Origin: Paraeggerthella hominis
Lineage (GTDB): Bacteria; Actinomycetota; Coriobacteriia; Coriobacteriales; Eggerthellaceae
Direction of reading: 5' to 3'
NCBI RefSeq assembly: GCF_021044775.1
Contig: NZ_JAJNOQ010000007.1
Location: 62,001 to 126,000 of the forward strand
Length of the DNA: 64,000 nt
Both the position numbers and the translations under genes were made by a program. Within the stretch, counting starts at the first letter, position 1, and each line of letters opens with the position of its first letter. Below are positions 44,459 to 53,232 of this stretch, piece by piece. Below the pieces are notes generated by a model, which was given only the letters and a program-made list of their open reading frames with translations, was not told the DNA's origin and did no database searches.

Positions 44459-45187
44459 CTACCCGAGCAGCGCACCGGCTTCCTTGTCGACGATCACCGT
44501 CACGTCCGGATGCAGCTGCAGCACCGAGGCCGGAACCTGCGGCGTGACGGGGCCGAAGAAGGCATCGCGCACGATCTGCGCCTTGCCCTCGCCGTTCGCC
44601 ACTACCAGCACCTTGGCGGCGCGCATGATGGTGCCGATGCCCATGGTGTACGCCTCGCGCGGAACCTCGTCGATGGAATCGAACAGGCGGCTGTTGGCCT
44701 GGATGGTGCTTTCCGTCAGTTCGACCACGTGCGTGTCAACCGGGAAGCAGTCGCACGGCTCGTTGAAGCCGATATGGCCGTTGTGGCCCAGGCCCAGAAG
44801 CTGCAAGTCGACGCCGCCCGCCTGGGCGATGGCCTCTTCGTACGCCGCGCACGCAGCATCGGCGTCCGGGTTGGAGCCATCGGGCACGTGCGTGCGCGCA
44901 ACGTCCACGTTCACATGGTCGAACAAGTTCTGCTGCATGAAGTACCGGTAGCTTTGGTCATGCCGAGGATCCAGCCCGCGATACTCGTCCAAGTTGAACG
45001 TCGTCGCGTCAGCGAAGCTGATCTTGCCCGCTTCGCAATCGCGCACCAGCTCGGCGTACAGCCCGATCGGCGTGGAACCGGTTGCCAAGCCCAGCACGCA
45101 GGACGGGTCCTTCGCGAGGCAATCGGCAATGACGTCGGCTGCTTTGCGGCTCATTTCTTCGTACGTGTCGGCGATGATGATGTTCAC
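44459..45187 (-). CDS. nagB: Glucosamine-6-phosphate deaminase
   Basis: A 242-residue enzyme that turns glucosamine-6-phosphate into fructose-6-phosphate and ammonia. Motifs are GLATGSTPIGLYAELV, FNLDEYRGLD, DQSYRYFM, the catalytic GLGHNGHIGFNEP, and YTMGIGTIMRAAKV. GTG is the start, with AAGGGA upstream; a longer open frame above it is noncoding. It follows the large membrane protein gene by 68 bases and precedes nagA. Confidence 0.96.
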   Translation of the reverse strand: MNIIIADTYEEMSRKAADVIADCLAKDPSCVLGLATGSTPIGLYAELVRDCEAGKISFADATTFNLDEYRGLDPRHDQSYRYFMQQNLFDHVNVDVARTHVPDGSNPDADAACAAYEEAIAQAGGVDLQLLGLGHNGHIGFNEPCDCFPVDTHVVELTESTIQANSRLFDSIDEVPREAYTMGIGTIMRAAKVLVVANGEGKAQIVRDAFFGPVTPQVPASVLQLHPDVTVIVDKEAGALLG

Positions 45188-45255
45188 TCTGCATTCCCTT
45201 CTCGGACAATAGGGTCGCGACGGCTCCACGTCGTCGCGCTTGCCGTCACTGGACG

Positions 45256-47433
45256 CTAGGTCCAGAACTGCGCGGTTTCGATGATGTTCCGGTACGCCCA
45301 ATCGTACACGTCGGAGTACCAACCCGTCTCCGGCACGAAGCACAGCAGCGCGCTGTACAAAACCGAAACGGTCACCAACGTCAACAGCACCTTCATAAGC
45401 AGGTTCTGCGTGGTGGTGCCCGGGGTTAGGTTCTCGTTCACGATAAAGACCAGCAGCACCACGGCTGCCAAGAACATGAAGCTGAAGTCGGCGAAGTAAC
45501 GCTGCAGGATGCCCGCCATCTGGGCATCGGCAACCGCTACGATGACGCCGCCGAAAAGCAGTACGATAATCACGCCCGCTATGGTGCGCGTCGAGCGCTG
45601 GCTGATGCGCAGCTGCAAGATGCGCTTCGCGAACGGAAGCACCCACAAGACGGGCAGGCACGCCAGGATGCCGCCGAACGTGGCTTCCTTGATGGTTTGC
45701 CCCATGTACGTGGTGTCGAACGGCGCAGCTTGCAGATACGGAAACACGCCCGTCACGCTAGGGGGTTGCAGGAAATACGCGAACAGCGCCGGCGCCAAAC
45801 GACCGATGTTCCAACCGCGCTTGGTCATGTCGTTCACGGTAAGGTTGTAGTTGGCCCCGAAGTCGGTGAGCGATCCGAACCGCGCGTAGTTGTATCCCAT
45901 CAGACCGGCAGCCACCACCAGGTAAGGCCCTATGAGGCAGGCGAACTCGCGCGCGCCCTGCGGCGAGAACAACCGGCGCTTCGTGATGTACGGACGCCAG
46001 AACAACGGAAACGCCAGCAAAGACAGCACCAGCAGCTGCGGTCGGCAGCCAGCCACCAGCGCCATGCAAAGCGACCCGAGCAGGTACCATTTCTCCGGAC
46101 GAGCAGACGCGCGCCCCTTCATCCAGAAGTACAGGCCCCATACCGAGAACGCCAAGCCCAGCGCGATGGGCAGCGAATAGAACGTCGGGAATTTCAGCAG
46201 GTAGAGCACCCCGCAGCACATAACCAGGGGAATCTGCAGAAGCAGGTACAAGCCCAAGCTCACCCGCTTGAAATGGTAGCGCGCAAAGCGATCGAGCAGC
46301 GCCGAGCACCCAAGCACGAACGCGATCACCGCAATAAGCACGCCGATGGCCGTTGGGAAGTTGGCGCCGGTGAGCAAATAGAACGGCAGATAGAACAGCA
46401 GCACCGGAACCACGCCGAAATACACGTAGTAATGCCCGTCATGATAGGCAACGTCGAAGAGGTATTTCTCCCCCGTCTCCTTCTGCGCTTCGTCGCGCGC
46501 GCCCTTGTCGTACGGGTCGCTCATGTCCTGCAGCCACTGAGGCGGCTCCTCTTCAAGGTACAGCTGACCGCGCGCCATGGCCTTCGCAAGCTCTGCATAC
46601 TGCTGCGCGTTGTCGCCGCCCACTTCGAAGGAGTTTACCAGGCTCACGCCGTCCCACGAACCGCTGTTGTAGTCCTTGGTAGCCACGCCGACCAGGTTCG
46701 ACCCCAGGAAAAGGAATGAGCTGAGCAGACATATCTCGATGGCCACGGTGGCGACGATCACGGCCTTCGACGTGCGCGGCTCGTCGACGATGCGCATGCG
46801 GTAGATGGCGGAGCGAGGCCGGAACGCAAATGCAAGAGCCAGCAGCCCCGCAGTGATAATGAAGCGCGTGGTGTTGAAATCGAAAGGATGATGCGCGTTC
46901 AAGCACAGATCGGACAGCTTGATGGGATACTGAACCTCATCCCCCACAACTTCAATGCGCAAATTGCCCACGAGGCCCGTGGTATTCAAGTTGATGTATT
47001 CGCTCTGATCCGACAACGTGGATACCGCAACGTTAGGAACGCCCACCGTGTACTCGGTCGAATCGAAGTACGTATGGTGCGCCTCGTCGGTAAACTGGAT
47101 TTTGACGGTCAGTTCCTGAGCGGGCTGGCGGTAATCGAAGTTGAGCCAAATGTTGTGAACCTCGGTGTTGAGGTTCGAGAACTCCAACACGTTGTTCACG
47201 GCGGTGATCTGGTACTGGTCGTCCGTGGTTTCGCGCAGCTGAAGCTTGTCGTTCAGCGAGATGGTGTTGTACCCGGCGGACGTGAAGTAGTTGATGTTGA
47301 ACAGAAACGTTTCGAGCAGAAGCGCGATGGCAAGAATAGACAGCACGCTTTTCACTATATGACGAACCGTCGCTCGATGAGAGCGCATGAAGGTGCCGTA
47401 AGCGTAGGCTATGTTGCTTCGTACGGTTGGCAT
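45256..47433 (-). CDS. Large multi-span membrane protein, glycosyltransferase-C-like
   Basis: A 725-residue protein with one N-terminal membrane segment (residues about 28-48), an extracytoplasmic beta-rich domain (about 50-195) and 11-12 further segments. The stretch FDVAYHDGHYYVYFGVVPVL around residue 325 resembles GT-C-type lipid-linked sugar transferases of the GT39 group, but I see no decisive catalytic motif, and the family is not recognised with confidence. It lies between adk and nagB. A cell-envelope glycan role is inference. Confidence 0.75.
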   Translation of the reverse strand: MPTVRSNIAYAYGTFMRSHRATVRHIVKSVLSILAIALLLETFLFNINYFTSAGYNTISLNDKLQLRETTDDQYQITAVNNVLEFSNLNTEVHNIWLNFDYRQPAQELTVKIQFTDEAHHTYFDSTEYTVGVPNVAVSTLSDQSEYINLNTTGLVGNLRIEVVGDEVQYPIKLSDLCLNAHHPFDFNTTRFIITAGLLALAFAFRPRSAIYRMRIVDEPRTSKAVIVATVAIEICLLSSFLFLGSNLVGVATKDYNSGSWDGVSLVNSFEVGGDNAQQYAELAKAMARGQLYLEEEPPQWLQDMSDPYDKGARDEAQKETGEKYLFDVAYHDGHYYVYFGVVPVLLFYLPFYLLTGANFPTAIGVLIAVIAFVLGCSALLDRFARYHFKRVSLGLYLLLQIPLVMCCGVLYLLKFPTFYSLPIALGLAFSVWGLYFWMKGRASARPEKWYLLGSLCMALVAGCRPQLLVLSLLAFPLFWRPYITKRRLFSPQGAREFACLIGPYLVVAAGLMGYNYARFGSLTDFGANYNLTVNDMTKRGWNIGRLAPALFAYFLQPPSVTGVFPYLQAAPFDTTYMGQTIKEATFGGILACLPVLWVLPFAKRILQLRISQRSTRTIAGVIIVLLFGGVIVAVADAQMAGILQRYFADFSFMFLAAVVLLVFIVNENLTPGTTTQNLLMKVLLTLVTVSVLYSALLCFVPETGWYSDVYDWAYRNIIETAQFWT

Positions 47434-47521
47434 GATGAGACAGGATTATAGAGGAAAAAACAACGGATGGGGCAGATCAGGCCCCATCCGTCGGCAATAC
47501 CACGAGAAAGTCGCGCAGATG

Positions 47522-48148
47522 TTACAGTTCGAGCGCCTGTTTGACGTCAGCGTAGACGACATCGGCATCGCGATCGCCGTCGATGGACACCAGCAGATCG
47601 CAGCCGCGGTAGTAGTCGATGAGCGGAGACGTGGACTTCTCGTACACATCCAAGCGGTTGCGCACCGTAGCCTCGTTGTCGTCATCGCGCTGGTACATCT
47701 CGCCGGAGCACTTCGGGCAGGAAGCGTCGGTAGCCGTACCGATGTAGCCGCACTCACGGCACATGCGACGCGAGGTCAGGCGCTTCACGATCACCTCGAA
47801 ATCGACGTCGATAAGCAGGGCGGCGTCAAGCGGGCGCTCCAGCTTGGAAAGCTCGGCGTCAAGCGCAACGGCCTGCGCGGATGTGCGCGGGAAACCGTCC
47901 AGGATAAAACCCTTCTCGGTATCGGGATCCTGCAAGCGCTCGGTCACCAGACCGATGATGACCTCGTCGGGCACCAGGTCGCCTGCGTCCATGTAGGACT
48001 TAGCCTTCTTGCCCAACGGCGTGCCGGCCTTCACGGCCGCGCGCAGCATGTCGCCCGTCGAGATGTGCGGCGTACCGAACTCTTCGACCAGCTTGGCAGC
48101 CTGCGTTCCCTTGCCAGCGCCCGGCGCGCCCAACAACACGATGTTCAT
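47522..48148 (-). CDS. adk: Adenylate kinase
   Basis: A 208-residue long-type enzyme interconverting 2 ADP with ATP and AMP. P-loop GAPGAGKGTQ, AMP site STGDMLRAAV, LDGFPRTSAQA, and a LID with four zinc-type cysteines CRECG and CPKCS. The start follows GAAAGGAAATCACATC. It lies downstream of secY as in spc operons, but the spacer is 660 bases with a terminator and its own extended -10 promoter, so it is transcribed separately. Confidence 0.97.
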   Translation of the reverse strand: MNIVLLGAPGAGKGTQAAKLVEEFGTPHISTGDMLRAAVKAGTPLGKKAKSYMDAGDLVPDEVIIGLVTERLQDPDTEKGFILDGFPRTSAQAVALDAELSKLERPLDAALLIDVDFEVIVKRLTSRRMCRECGYIGTATDASCPKCSGEMYQRDDDNEATVRNRLDVYEKSTSPLIDYYRGCDLLVSIDGDRDADVVYADVKQALEL

Positions 48149-48185
48149 GATGTGATTTCCTTTCGACTTACAATCGATGCGCCGT

Positions 48186-48194
48186 ATTGTACCA
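48186..48194 (-). promoter_or_regulatory. Extended -10 promoter of adk
   Basis: On the minus strand TGGTACAAT fits an extended -10 about 40 bases before the adk start. No -35 is apparent. Confidence 0.5.
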
Positions 48195-48229
48195 AACCGC
48201 TTAGAGAGCTGCGCATATTTCAACAGAAA

Positions 48230-48266
48230 GACAGGTTGCCGGTTCTCAACAATCTGGCAACCTGTC
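48230..48266. other. 11-bp perfect inverted repeat before adk
   Basis: GACAGGTTGCC and GGCAACCTGTC flank a 15-base loop. There is no T-run. It could be an operator for adk or part of the repeat-rich spacer. Confidence 0.65.
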
Positions 48267-48360
48267 ATCAGCGTCGGGCTGTCGAGCATTTTCACCCGTG
48301 CCCCAGCGAAACTTCGAGCGTTCTTGAAGCTCGGGTGCTCGCGGGTCGAACCGCAAGACG

Positions 48361-48572
48361 CTTGCGCGCGAAAAACCGCTCCCGCTGGCAGGTTCTGACG
48401 GTTTGGGGTCGTTTGACCCGACAAGACGAACGCCCGAGGAAGTGCGATGCGACGGCCCAACGCTGTGACCAGGCAAAACAGAAAATAGGGAAAACGGCAG
48501 CGCGAGCAGGGCGCACTGCAGCGACCTCAAACCGTCAGAACCTGCCAGCGGGAGCGGTTTTTCGTGCACAAG
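48361..48572. repeat. 51-bp inverted repeat pair in the secY-adk spacer
   Basis: The arms 48361-48411 and 48522-48572 are inverted copies over 51 bases with three differences; the inner 43 differ at only one position. They enclose 110 bases without an open frame. The arm contains GCGAAAAACCGC, also found in the REP-like copies at 69 and 58279. The 660-base spacer 48149-48811 holds no gene that I can support. Confidence 0.75.
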
Positions 48573-48573
48573 G

Positions 48574-48648
48574 GGCGGTTGCATGCGGGACGGTTGCATG
48601 CAGGGCGGTTGCATGCAGGGCGGTCGCATGCAGGGCGGTCGCATGCGA
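48574..48648. repeat. 15-bp tandem repeat array with GCATGC palindromes
   Basis: Five near-identical 15-base units of the form GGCGGTYGCATGCAG. Each contains the palindrome GCATGC, so palindromes recur exactly every 15 bases. It begins two bases after the right arm of the long inverted repeat. Confidence 0.85.
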
Positions 48649-48761
48649 CTCGACGGCAGTTGGCAGCGGGCGGCGAGCTGTCTGCAGCGGGCGACAAGCA
48701 TCGTGCATCGTGCATCGAAATCTTGTACAAACCCCGTACACGAGAGAGGGGCTGCAACAAA

Positions 48762-48795
48762 AAACGCCCCGGCCAAACATCTGACCGGGGCGTTT
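48762..48795 (-). terminator. Terminator of the ribosomal-protein/secY transcript
   Basis: 11-bp arms AAACGCCCCGG/CCGGGGCGTTT with a 12-base loop and a T-run of six on the minus strand, 17 bases beyond the secY stop. Confidence 0.94.
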
Positions 48796-48811
48796 ATCTT
48801 GCAAGAACGGA

Positions 48812-50092
48812 CTACTTGAAGAAGCCGTCGTAGTTGTGCATCTTCAACTGACTCTCCACCTTGTTCATAGTGTCGAGAGCAACGCCGATCATGATGAGGA
48901 TCGACGTGCCGCCGAACGCCTGAACCAGCGTGTTGCCCGTGAAGTGGAAGATAATCGTAGGCACCACTGCGATGACCGCGATGAAGATGCCGCCCGGCAA
49001 CGTCACGCGATGCAGCACGTTCTTAATGTACGTAACCGTAGCGGAACCGGGACGCACGCCCGGAATGAAGCCGCCCTGCTTGCGCAGATTGTCGGCCGTC
49101 TCGTCCGGGTTGAACACCATCGAGGTGTAGAAATACGCGAAGAACACGATCAGCAGCACCGTCAGGATCCAGTTCACCCAGCCAGACGAGATGGCGTCGG
49201 CCACCATGGTCAGCCATTCGACGTTGAAGAGCGCCGCCAGCTGAGCCGGGAAGTAGATCAAGCAGCTTGCGAAGATGATCGGGATAACGCCCGCCGCATT
49301 CACCTTCAAGGGAATGTAGGTGGACTGTCCGCCCATCATCTTGCGACCCTGCACGCGCTTGGCGTAGTTCACCGGGATGCGGCGCTGCGCACGCTCCACG
49401 AAGATAATCGCAGGAATGCACGCCAGAACCACCAGCACGATAAGCGCCGTTACCGCGATGCCCATGGCCGTATCGGCCGACAGGTTCACCGACGAGAAGA
49501 TAGCGGAAGGCACGCGGCTCACGATGCTCACGAAGATGATGAGCGACATGCCGTTGCCCACGCCGCGCTGCGTGATAAGCTCGCCCATCCACATGATGAA
49601 CGCCGTACCCGCCACAAGCGTGAACACAACCAGAATGTCGGTCACGAATTCGGGGATCTCGGTCGAGAACACCACGCCGTACTGAGGAGACTTGAACAGC
49701 AGCAGGTAGCCGATGGCGTTGATCAGGCCCAAGCCCAGCGTCAGGTAACGCGTGACCTGCGTGATCTTGCGACGACCGGTCTCGCCCTCCTTCGCCCAAC
49801 GCCCTACGGCAGGAATGACGCCCTGCATCAACTGCATGATGATCGATGCAGTGATGTAAGGCATGATGCCCAACGAGAACACCGAGAAGTTCGACAACGC
49901 GCCTCCGGTGAACAGGTCGAGCATGGTCATGGACACACCCGAATCAGCGAACGAATGCGCGAACTCGTTGAAGGGGATGCCAGGCACCGGCACATACGCG
50001 CCGAAACGATACAGCGCGAGGATGCCGAGCGTGAACAAGATCTTCTTGCGCAGCTCAGGTACCTTGAATGCATCGATGATAGAGCTTAGCAA
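48812..50092 (-). CDS. secY: Preprotein translocase subunit SecY
   Basis: A 426-residue ten-span channel protein. Typical stretches are FTLGILALYRFGAYVPVPG, GGALSNFSVFSLGIMPYITA (the SecY signature) and YANRVQGRK-like YAKRVQGRKMMGGQSTYIPL. It overlaps the end of rplO by seven bases. Last gene of the ribosomal-protein transcript. Confidence 0.98.
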   Translation of the reverse strand: MLSSIIDAFKVPELRKKILFTLGILALYRFGAYVPVPGIPFNEFAHSFADSGVSMTMLDLFTGGALSNFSVFSLGIMPYITASIIMQLMQGVIPAVGRWAKEGETGRRKITQVTRYLTLGLGLINAIGYLLLFKSPQYGVVFSTEIPEFVTDILVVFTLVAGTAFIMWMGELITQRGVGNGMSLIIFVSIVSRVPSAIFSSVNLSADTAMGIAVTALIVLVVLACIPAIIFVERAQRRIPVNYAKRVQGRKMMGGQSTYIPLKVNAAGVIPIIFASCLIYFPAQLAALFNVEWLTMVADAISSGWVNWILTVLLIVFFAYFYTSMVFNPDETADNLRKQGGFIPGVRPGSATVTYIKNVLHRVTLPGGIFIAVIAVVPTIIFHFTGNTLVQAFGGTSILIMIGVALDTMNKVESQLKMHNYDGFFK

Positions 50093-50535
50093 GGCTCTTC
50101 GACCTTTCCTCCAGCCGCCTCGATCTTCGCCTTGGCGGAAGCAGACACCTTGTCAACCTTGATCGTCAGGGCCTTCGTGATCTCACCGTCGCCCAGAACC
50201 TTCACCAGCGCGTCAGCATGCTTGATAACGCCTTTGGCCTTCAGGCTCTCGCCGTCCACCACGTCGCCAGCCTCGAAGACTTCCTCGAGACGCTTGACGT
50301 TGACGGGCAGGTACTCGACATGGTTGATGTTCTTGAAGCCAGGCAGCTTCGGCAGACGACGCGCGAGCGGAGTCTGGCCACCCTCGAAGCCAACGCCCTT
50401 GCCGCCGCCGGCACGGGACTTCTGACCGTTCATACCGCGGCCGGACGTCTTGCCGGTACCGGATGCGGGGCCACGGCCAACGCGCTTGCGGGCCTTGCGG
50501 GAGCCTTCTGCCGGCTTAAGATCTTTGAGTTCCAT
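50086..50535 (-). CDS. rplO: 50S ribosomal protein L15
   Basis: 149 residues with the Gly/Arg-rich start (LKPAEGSRKARKRVGRGPAS) and the core FEGGQTPLARRLPKLPGF. Assembles late onto 23S rRNA. It overlaps secY downstream and is separated from rpmD by a structured 204-base spacer. Confidence 0.98.
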   Translation of the reverse strand: MELKDLKPAEGSRKARKRVGRGPASGTGKTSGRGMNGQKSRAGGGKGVGFEGGQTPLARRLPKLPGFKNINHVEYLPVNVKRLEEVFEAGDVVDGESLKAKGVIKHADALVKVLGDGEITKALTIKVDKVSASAKAKIEAAGGKVEEPC

Positions 50536-50576
50536 GTTGTTTCTCCTTCTGTCGCTTTTCCGGATCGTTCATCCGG

Positions 50577-50706
50577 TGTTGGCAGCTCGCCGCCAACAAA
50601 CTTCCAATAACAGCTTGATTGACGCCTCGTATTCTCCCGAAGCGCCAATCAAGCATTGTAGCGCAATGCAGAGCATCCTGCGCGAGGATTTGTTCGCGCA
50701 GGATGC
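50577..50706. other. Multi-hairpin spacer between rplO and rpmD
   Basis: Four stem-loops can form in turn: TGTTGGC/GCCAACA, CTTGATTG/CAATCAAG, GCATTG/CAATGC and a perfect 13-bp GCATCCTGCGCGA/TCGCGCAGGATGC. No T-run follows the strongest. No gene is present. Confidence 0.75.
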
Positions 50707-50739
50707 AAGTGCGCCGGCCAAGAGCCGACGCACCGTAGT

Positions 50740-50931
50740 TTAGATCTCTTCAACCTCGACGAGGTGCTTGATCTTGAAGATCATGCCGCGGACGCAATCA
50801 TTGTCCACCTGCTCGACCGAGCGGTTGATCTTGCCAAGACCGAGGGCGCGCAGCGTGGCACCCTGATCCTTCTTGTAGCCAATGGCGCTCTTGACCTGCG
50901 TGATGCGCAGCGTCTTCTTAGCTTCTGCCAT
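50740..50931 (-). CDS. rpmD: 50S ribosomal protein L30
   Basis: 63 residues, the usual size, with LRITQVKSAIGYKKDQGATL and ALGLGKINRSV. Its start overlaps the rpsE stop by one base (TAATG). It is the only L30 found in the window and sits in the normal spc position between rpsE and rplO. Confidence 0.97.
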   Translation of the reverse strand: MAEAKKTLRITQVKSAIGYKKDQGATLRALGLGKINRSVEQVDNDCVRGMIFKIKHLVEVEEI

Positions 50932-51458
50932 TATTTCTGCTCCTTCCAGCCGTAGATCTGAGCAACGGACAGGCCGCGACGCTCAGCAACCTCCTGGGGG
51001 CTCTCCATGTTCTTGAGACCCTCGGCGGTGGCCTTGACCACGTTCATGACGTTGTCAGTGCCCAGCGACTTGGTGAGCACGTCGGTCACGCCAGCCAGCT
51101 CCATGACGGCACGAGCAGCGCCGCCAGCGATAACGCCGGTACCGGGCGTAGCCGGCTTGATGAGCACGCGACCAGCGCCGAACTCGCCGATGATCTCGTG
51201 CGGAAGCGTCTTCTCGGCGGTCAGAGGCACGGTGAACATGTTCTTCTTCGCGTCCTCGACGCCCTTCTTGATGGCGATGGGCACTTCCTGGGACTTGCCC
51301 ATGCCCACGCCGACGCGACCGTTGCCGTCGCCAACCACCACAAGCGCGGTCAGCGCGAAGCGGCGGCCACCCTTGACGACCTTGGACACGCGGTTGATGT
51401 AGACGACGCGCTCCTGGAGCTCGGGGACCGCGGCGTTGTCTTGTTTGTTACGAGCCAT
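50931..51458 (-). CDS. rpsE: 30S ribosomal protein S5
   Basis: 175 residues. N-terminal double-stranded RNA-binding fold (VVYINRVSKVVKGGRRFALT, VVGDGNGRVGVGMGKSQEVP) and C-terminal VIAGGAARAVMELAGV. S5 helps decoding accuracy. It follows rplR with a 16-base spacer and is coupled to rpmD. Confidence 0.98.
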   Translation of the reverse strand: MARNKQDNAAVPELQERVVYINRVSKVVKGGRRFALTALVVVGDGNGRVGVGMGKSQEVPIAIKKGVEDAKKNMFTVPLTAEKTLPHEIIGEFGAGRVLIKPATPGTGVIAGGAARAVMELAGVTDVLTKSLGTDNVMNVVKATAEGLKNMESPQEVAERRGLSVAQIYGWKEQK

Positions 51459-51474
51459 AAGACATTTACCCCTT

Positions 51475-51843
51475 CTAGAATTTCAGGCCTGCTTCGCGAG
51501 CAGCATCGGCCAAAGCCTTGATGCGCCCGTGATACAGGTTGCCGCCACGATCGAACACGACCTCCGTAATACCGGCGTCCTGTGCCTTCTTGCCAGCGAT
51601 CTCGCCCAGGGCAGCAGCGCCCTCGACGGTCGCGCCGCTCTTGCCCGTGGCCTTGAAGTCCGGACCGAGCGTGGAAACGCCGCACAGGGTCTTGCCGGCG
51701 ACGTCGTCGACGAACTGCACGTAGATGTTGCTGTTGCTGCGCGTAACGCAGAGGCGGGGGCGAACCGGCGTGCCGGAGATCTTCCCGCGCACGCGACGAT
51801 GGCGGCGAGCCAGCGCAGCTTGCTTTTTCTGAAGCTTCTTCAT
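51475..51843 (-). CDS. rplR: 50S ribosomal protein L18
   Basis: 122 residues, carrying the 5S rRNA-binding start ARRHRRVRGKISGTPVRPRL and SNSNIYVQFVDDVAGKTL. Basic N-terminus as usual. It lies 32 bases after rplF. Confidence 0.98.
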   Translation of the reverse strand: MKKLQKKQAALARRHRRVRGKISGTPVRPRLCVTRSNSNIYVQFVDDVAGKTLCGVSTLGPDFKATGKSGATVEGAAALGEIAGKKAQDAGITEVVFDRGGNLYHGRIKALADAAREAGLKF

Positions 51844-51875
51844 GATAATCCCTTCGATCAGTTACGCTCGCGCGC

Positions 51876-52415
51876 CTAGTCCTTGCCAGCCTTGCCAACC
51901 TTGCGGCGGACGTGCTCGCCCTCGTAGCGAATGCCCTTGCCCTTGTAGGGTTCCGGCTTACGCCACTTGCGGATGTTCGCCGCCACCTGGCCGACCTGCT
52001 CCTTGCTGATACCGGACACGATGATCTCGGTCTGGCTCGGCACCTCGAACGTGATGTTCTCGGGGGCCTCTACCAGCACCGGATGGGAGAATCCCAGCTG
52101 CATTTCGAGATCCTTGCCCTTGAGCGCGGCACGGTAGCCAACGCCGACGAGCTGCAGCTTCTTGGAATACCCGTTCGAAACGCCCTCCACCATGTTGGAG
52201 ACGAGCGTACGCGTAAGACCGTGCAGGCTCTTCGCTTCGCGGCTGTCGTTGGGGCGAGAAACGATGATCTCCTCGCCTTCCTGAACGATGGTCATCATGG
52301 GGCTGAACTCGCGTGCGAGCTCGCCCTTCGGGCCCTTCACCGTCACGGCGTTGCCGTCGATGATCACTTCGACGCCGGCAGGAACGGTAACGGGCTGTTT
52401 GCCGATACGAGACAT
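51876..52415 (-). CDS. rplF: 50S ribosomal protein L6
   Basis: 179 residues starting MSRIGKQPVTVPAGVEV, with KGPKGELAREF and the C-terminal signature PEPYKGKGIRYEGEHVRRK. The upstream in-frame extension overlaps rpsH and is rejected; AAAGGGAGG precedes the chosen ATG. Confidence 0.97.
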   Translation of the reverse strand: MSRIGKQPVTVPAGVEVIIDGNAVTVKGPKGELAREFSPMMTIVQEGEEIIVSRPNDSREAKSLHGLTRTLVSNMVEGVSNGYSKKLQLVGVGYRAALKGKDLEMQLGFSHPVLVEAPENITFEVPSQTEIIVSGISKEQVGQVAANIRKWRKPEPYKGKGIRYEGEHVRRKVGKAGKD

Positions 52416-52431
52416 ATCAAACCTCCCTTTC

Positions 52432-52830
52432 CTACCAGATGTACGCGACGACTTCGCCGCCGATGCCCTTTTTGCGGGCATCGCGGTCGGTCATCACGCC
52501 GTTGCTCGTCGAGATGATGGCAGTGCCGAGGCCGCCGAGGACGCGGGGCAGCTCATCCTTGCCGGCGTAGATGCGCAGACCCGGCTTGGAAATGCGCTTG
52601 ATGCCGCGGATGGTCTTGGCCTTCTTGTCACCGTACTTGAGCGTGATCTCGAGCGTAGCGCGCGGCTCGCCGTCGATCACGTCATAGCCCTGGACATAGC
52701 CCTCTTCCTGCATGATGCGGGCGATCTCGACAAGCTTCTTGCTCGACGGCATGGAAACCGTCGTCTTGCCGGCAGAGTTTGCGTTACGCACGCGCGTAAG
52801 CATGTCTGCGATAGGGTCGGTCATGGTCAT
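52432..52830 (-). CDS. rpsH: 30S ribosomal protein S8
   Basis: 132 residues starting MTMTDPIADMLTRVRNANSA and ending with GVMTDRDARKKGIGGEVVAY. S8 nucleates the central 16S domain and regulates spc operons in some bacteria. The start is preceded by AAAGGAGAAATCA. Confidence 0.97.
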   Translation of the reverse strand: MTMTDPIADMLTRVRNANSAGKTTVSMPSSKKLVEIARIMQEEGYVQGYDVIDGEPRATLEITLKYGDKKAKTIRGIKRISKPGLRIYAGKDELPRVLGGLGTAIISTSNGVMTDRDARKKGIGGEVVAYIW

Positions 52831-52937
52831 AGTTGATTTCTCCTTTGGTTCGTGATGAGCCGAGCGGTTCGGTTCGTCGGCGCCCATAACGCCTCCGCCT
52901 GAACCGTGGCACACCCATGCGTACCTTTACCTGTGGC

Positions 52938-53123
52938 TTACCACGAAGCTTTGGTCACGCCGGGCAGTTCGCCTTTGTTGGCCAGCTCGCGCAAGCAGAC
53001 ACGGCACAGGCCGAACTTGCGGTAGTAGGCGCGGGGACGTCCGCAGCGCGTGCAGCGATTGTGCTGGCGCGTCGAGAACTTCGGCTCGCGCTTGGCCTTG
53101 GCGACCATCGATTTCTTAGCCAT
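52938..53123 (-). CDS. rpsN: 30S ribosomal protein S14, zinc-binding (type Z)
   Basis: 61 residues with the four-cysteine zinc site CTRCGRPR and CRVC around residues 24-43, the short zinc version common in Gram-positives. It lies between rplE and rpsH. Confidence 0.97.
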   Translation of the reverse strand: MAKKSMVAKAKREPKFSTRQHNRCTRCGRPRAYYRKFGLCRVCLRELANKGELPGVTKASW

Positions 53124-53232
53124 GCAAATCCTTCTTTCTTATATCCAGCCTTCCTGGCTTAATCGGAAGGCTCGAGAGCACGTTTCAACGCAGACCGCCG
53201 AACCAGCGGCCTTAGGACGGACAACGAGAGTG

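Noticed and set aside
48574..48648. The regular 15-base units as a CRISPR array.
   Set aside because: Units are contiguous without spacers, far too short, and no cas genes are in the window.
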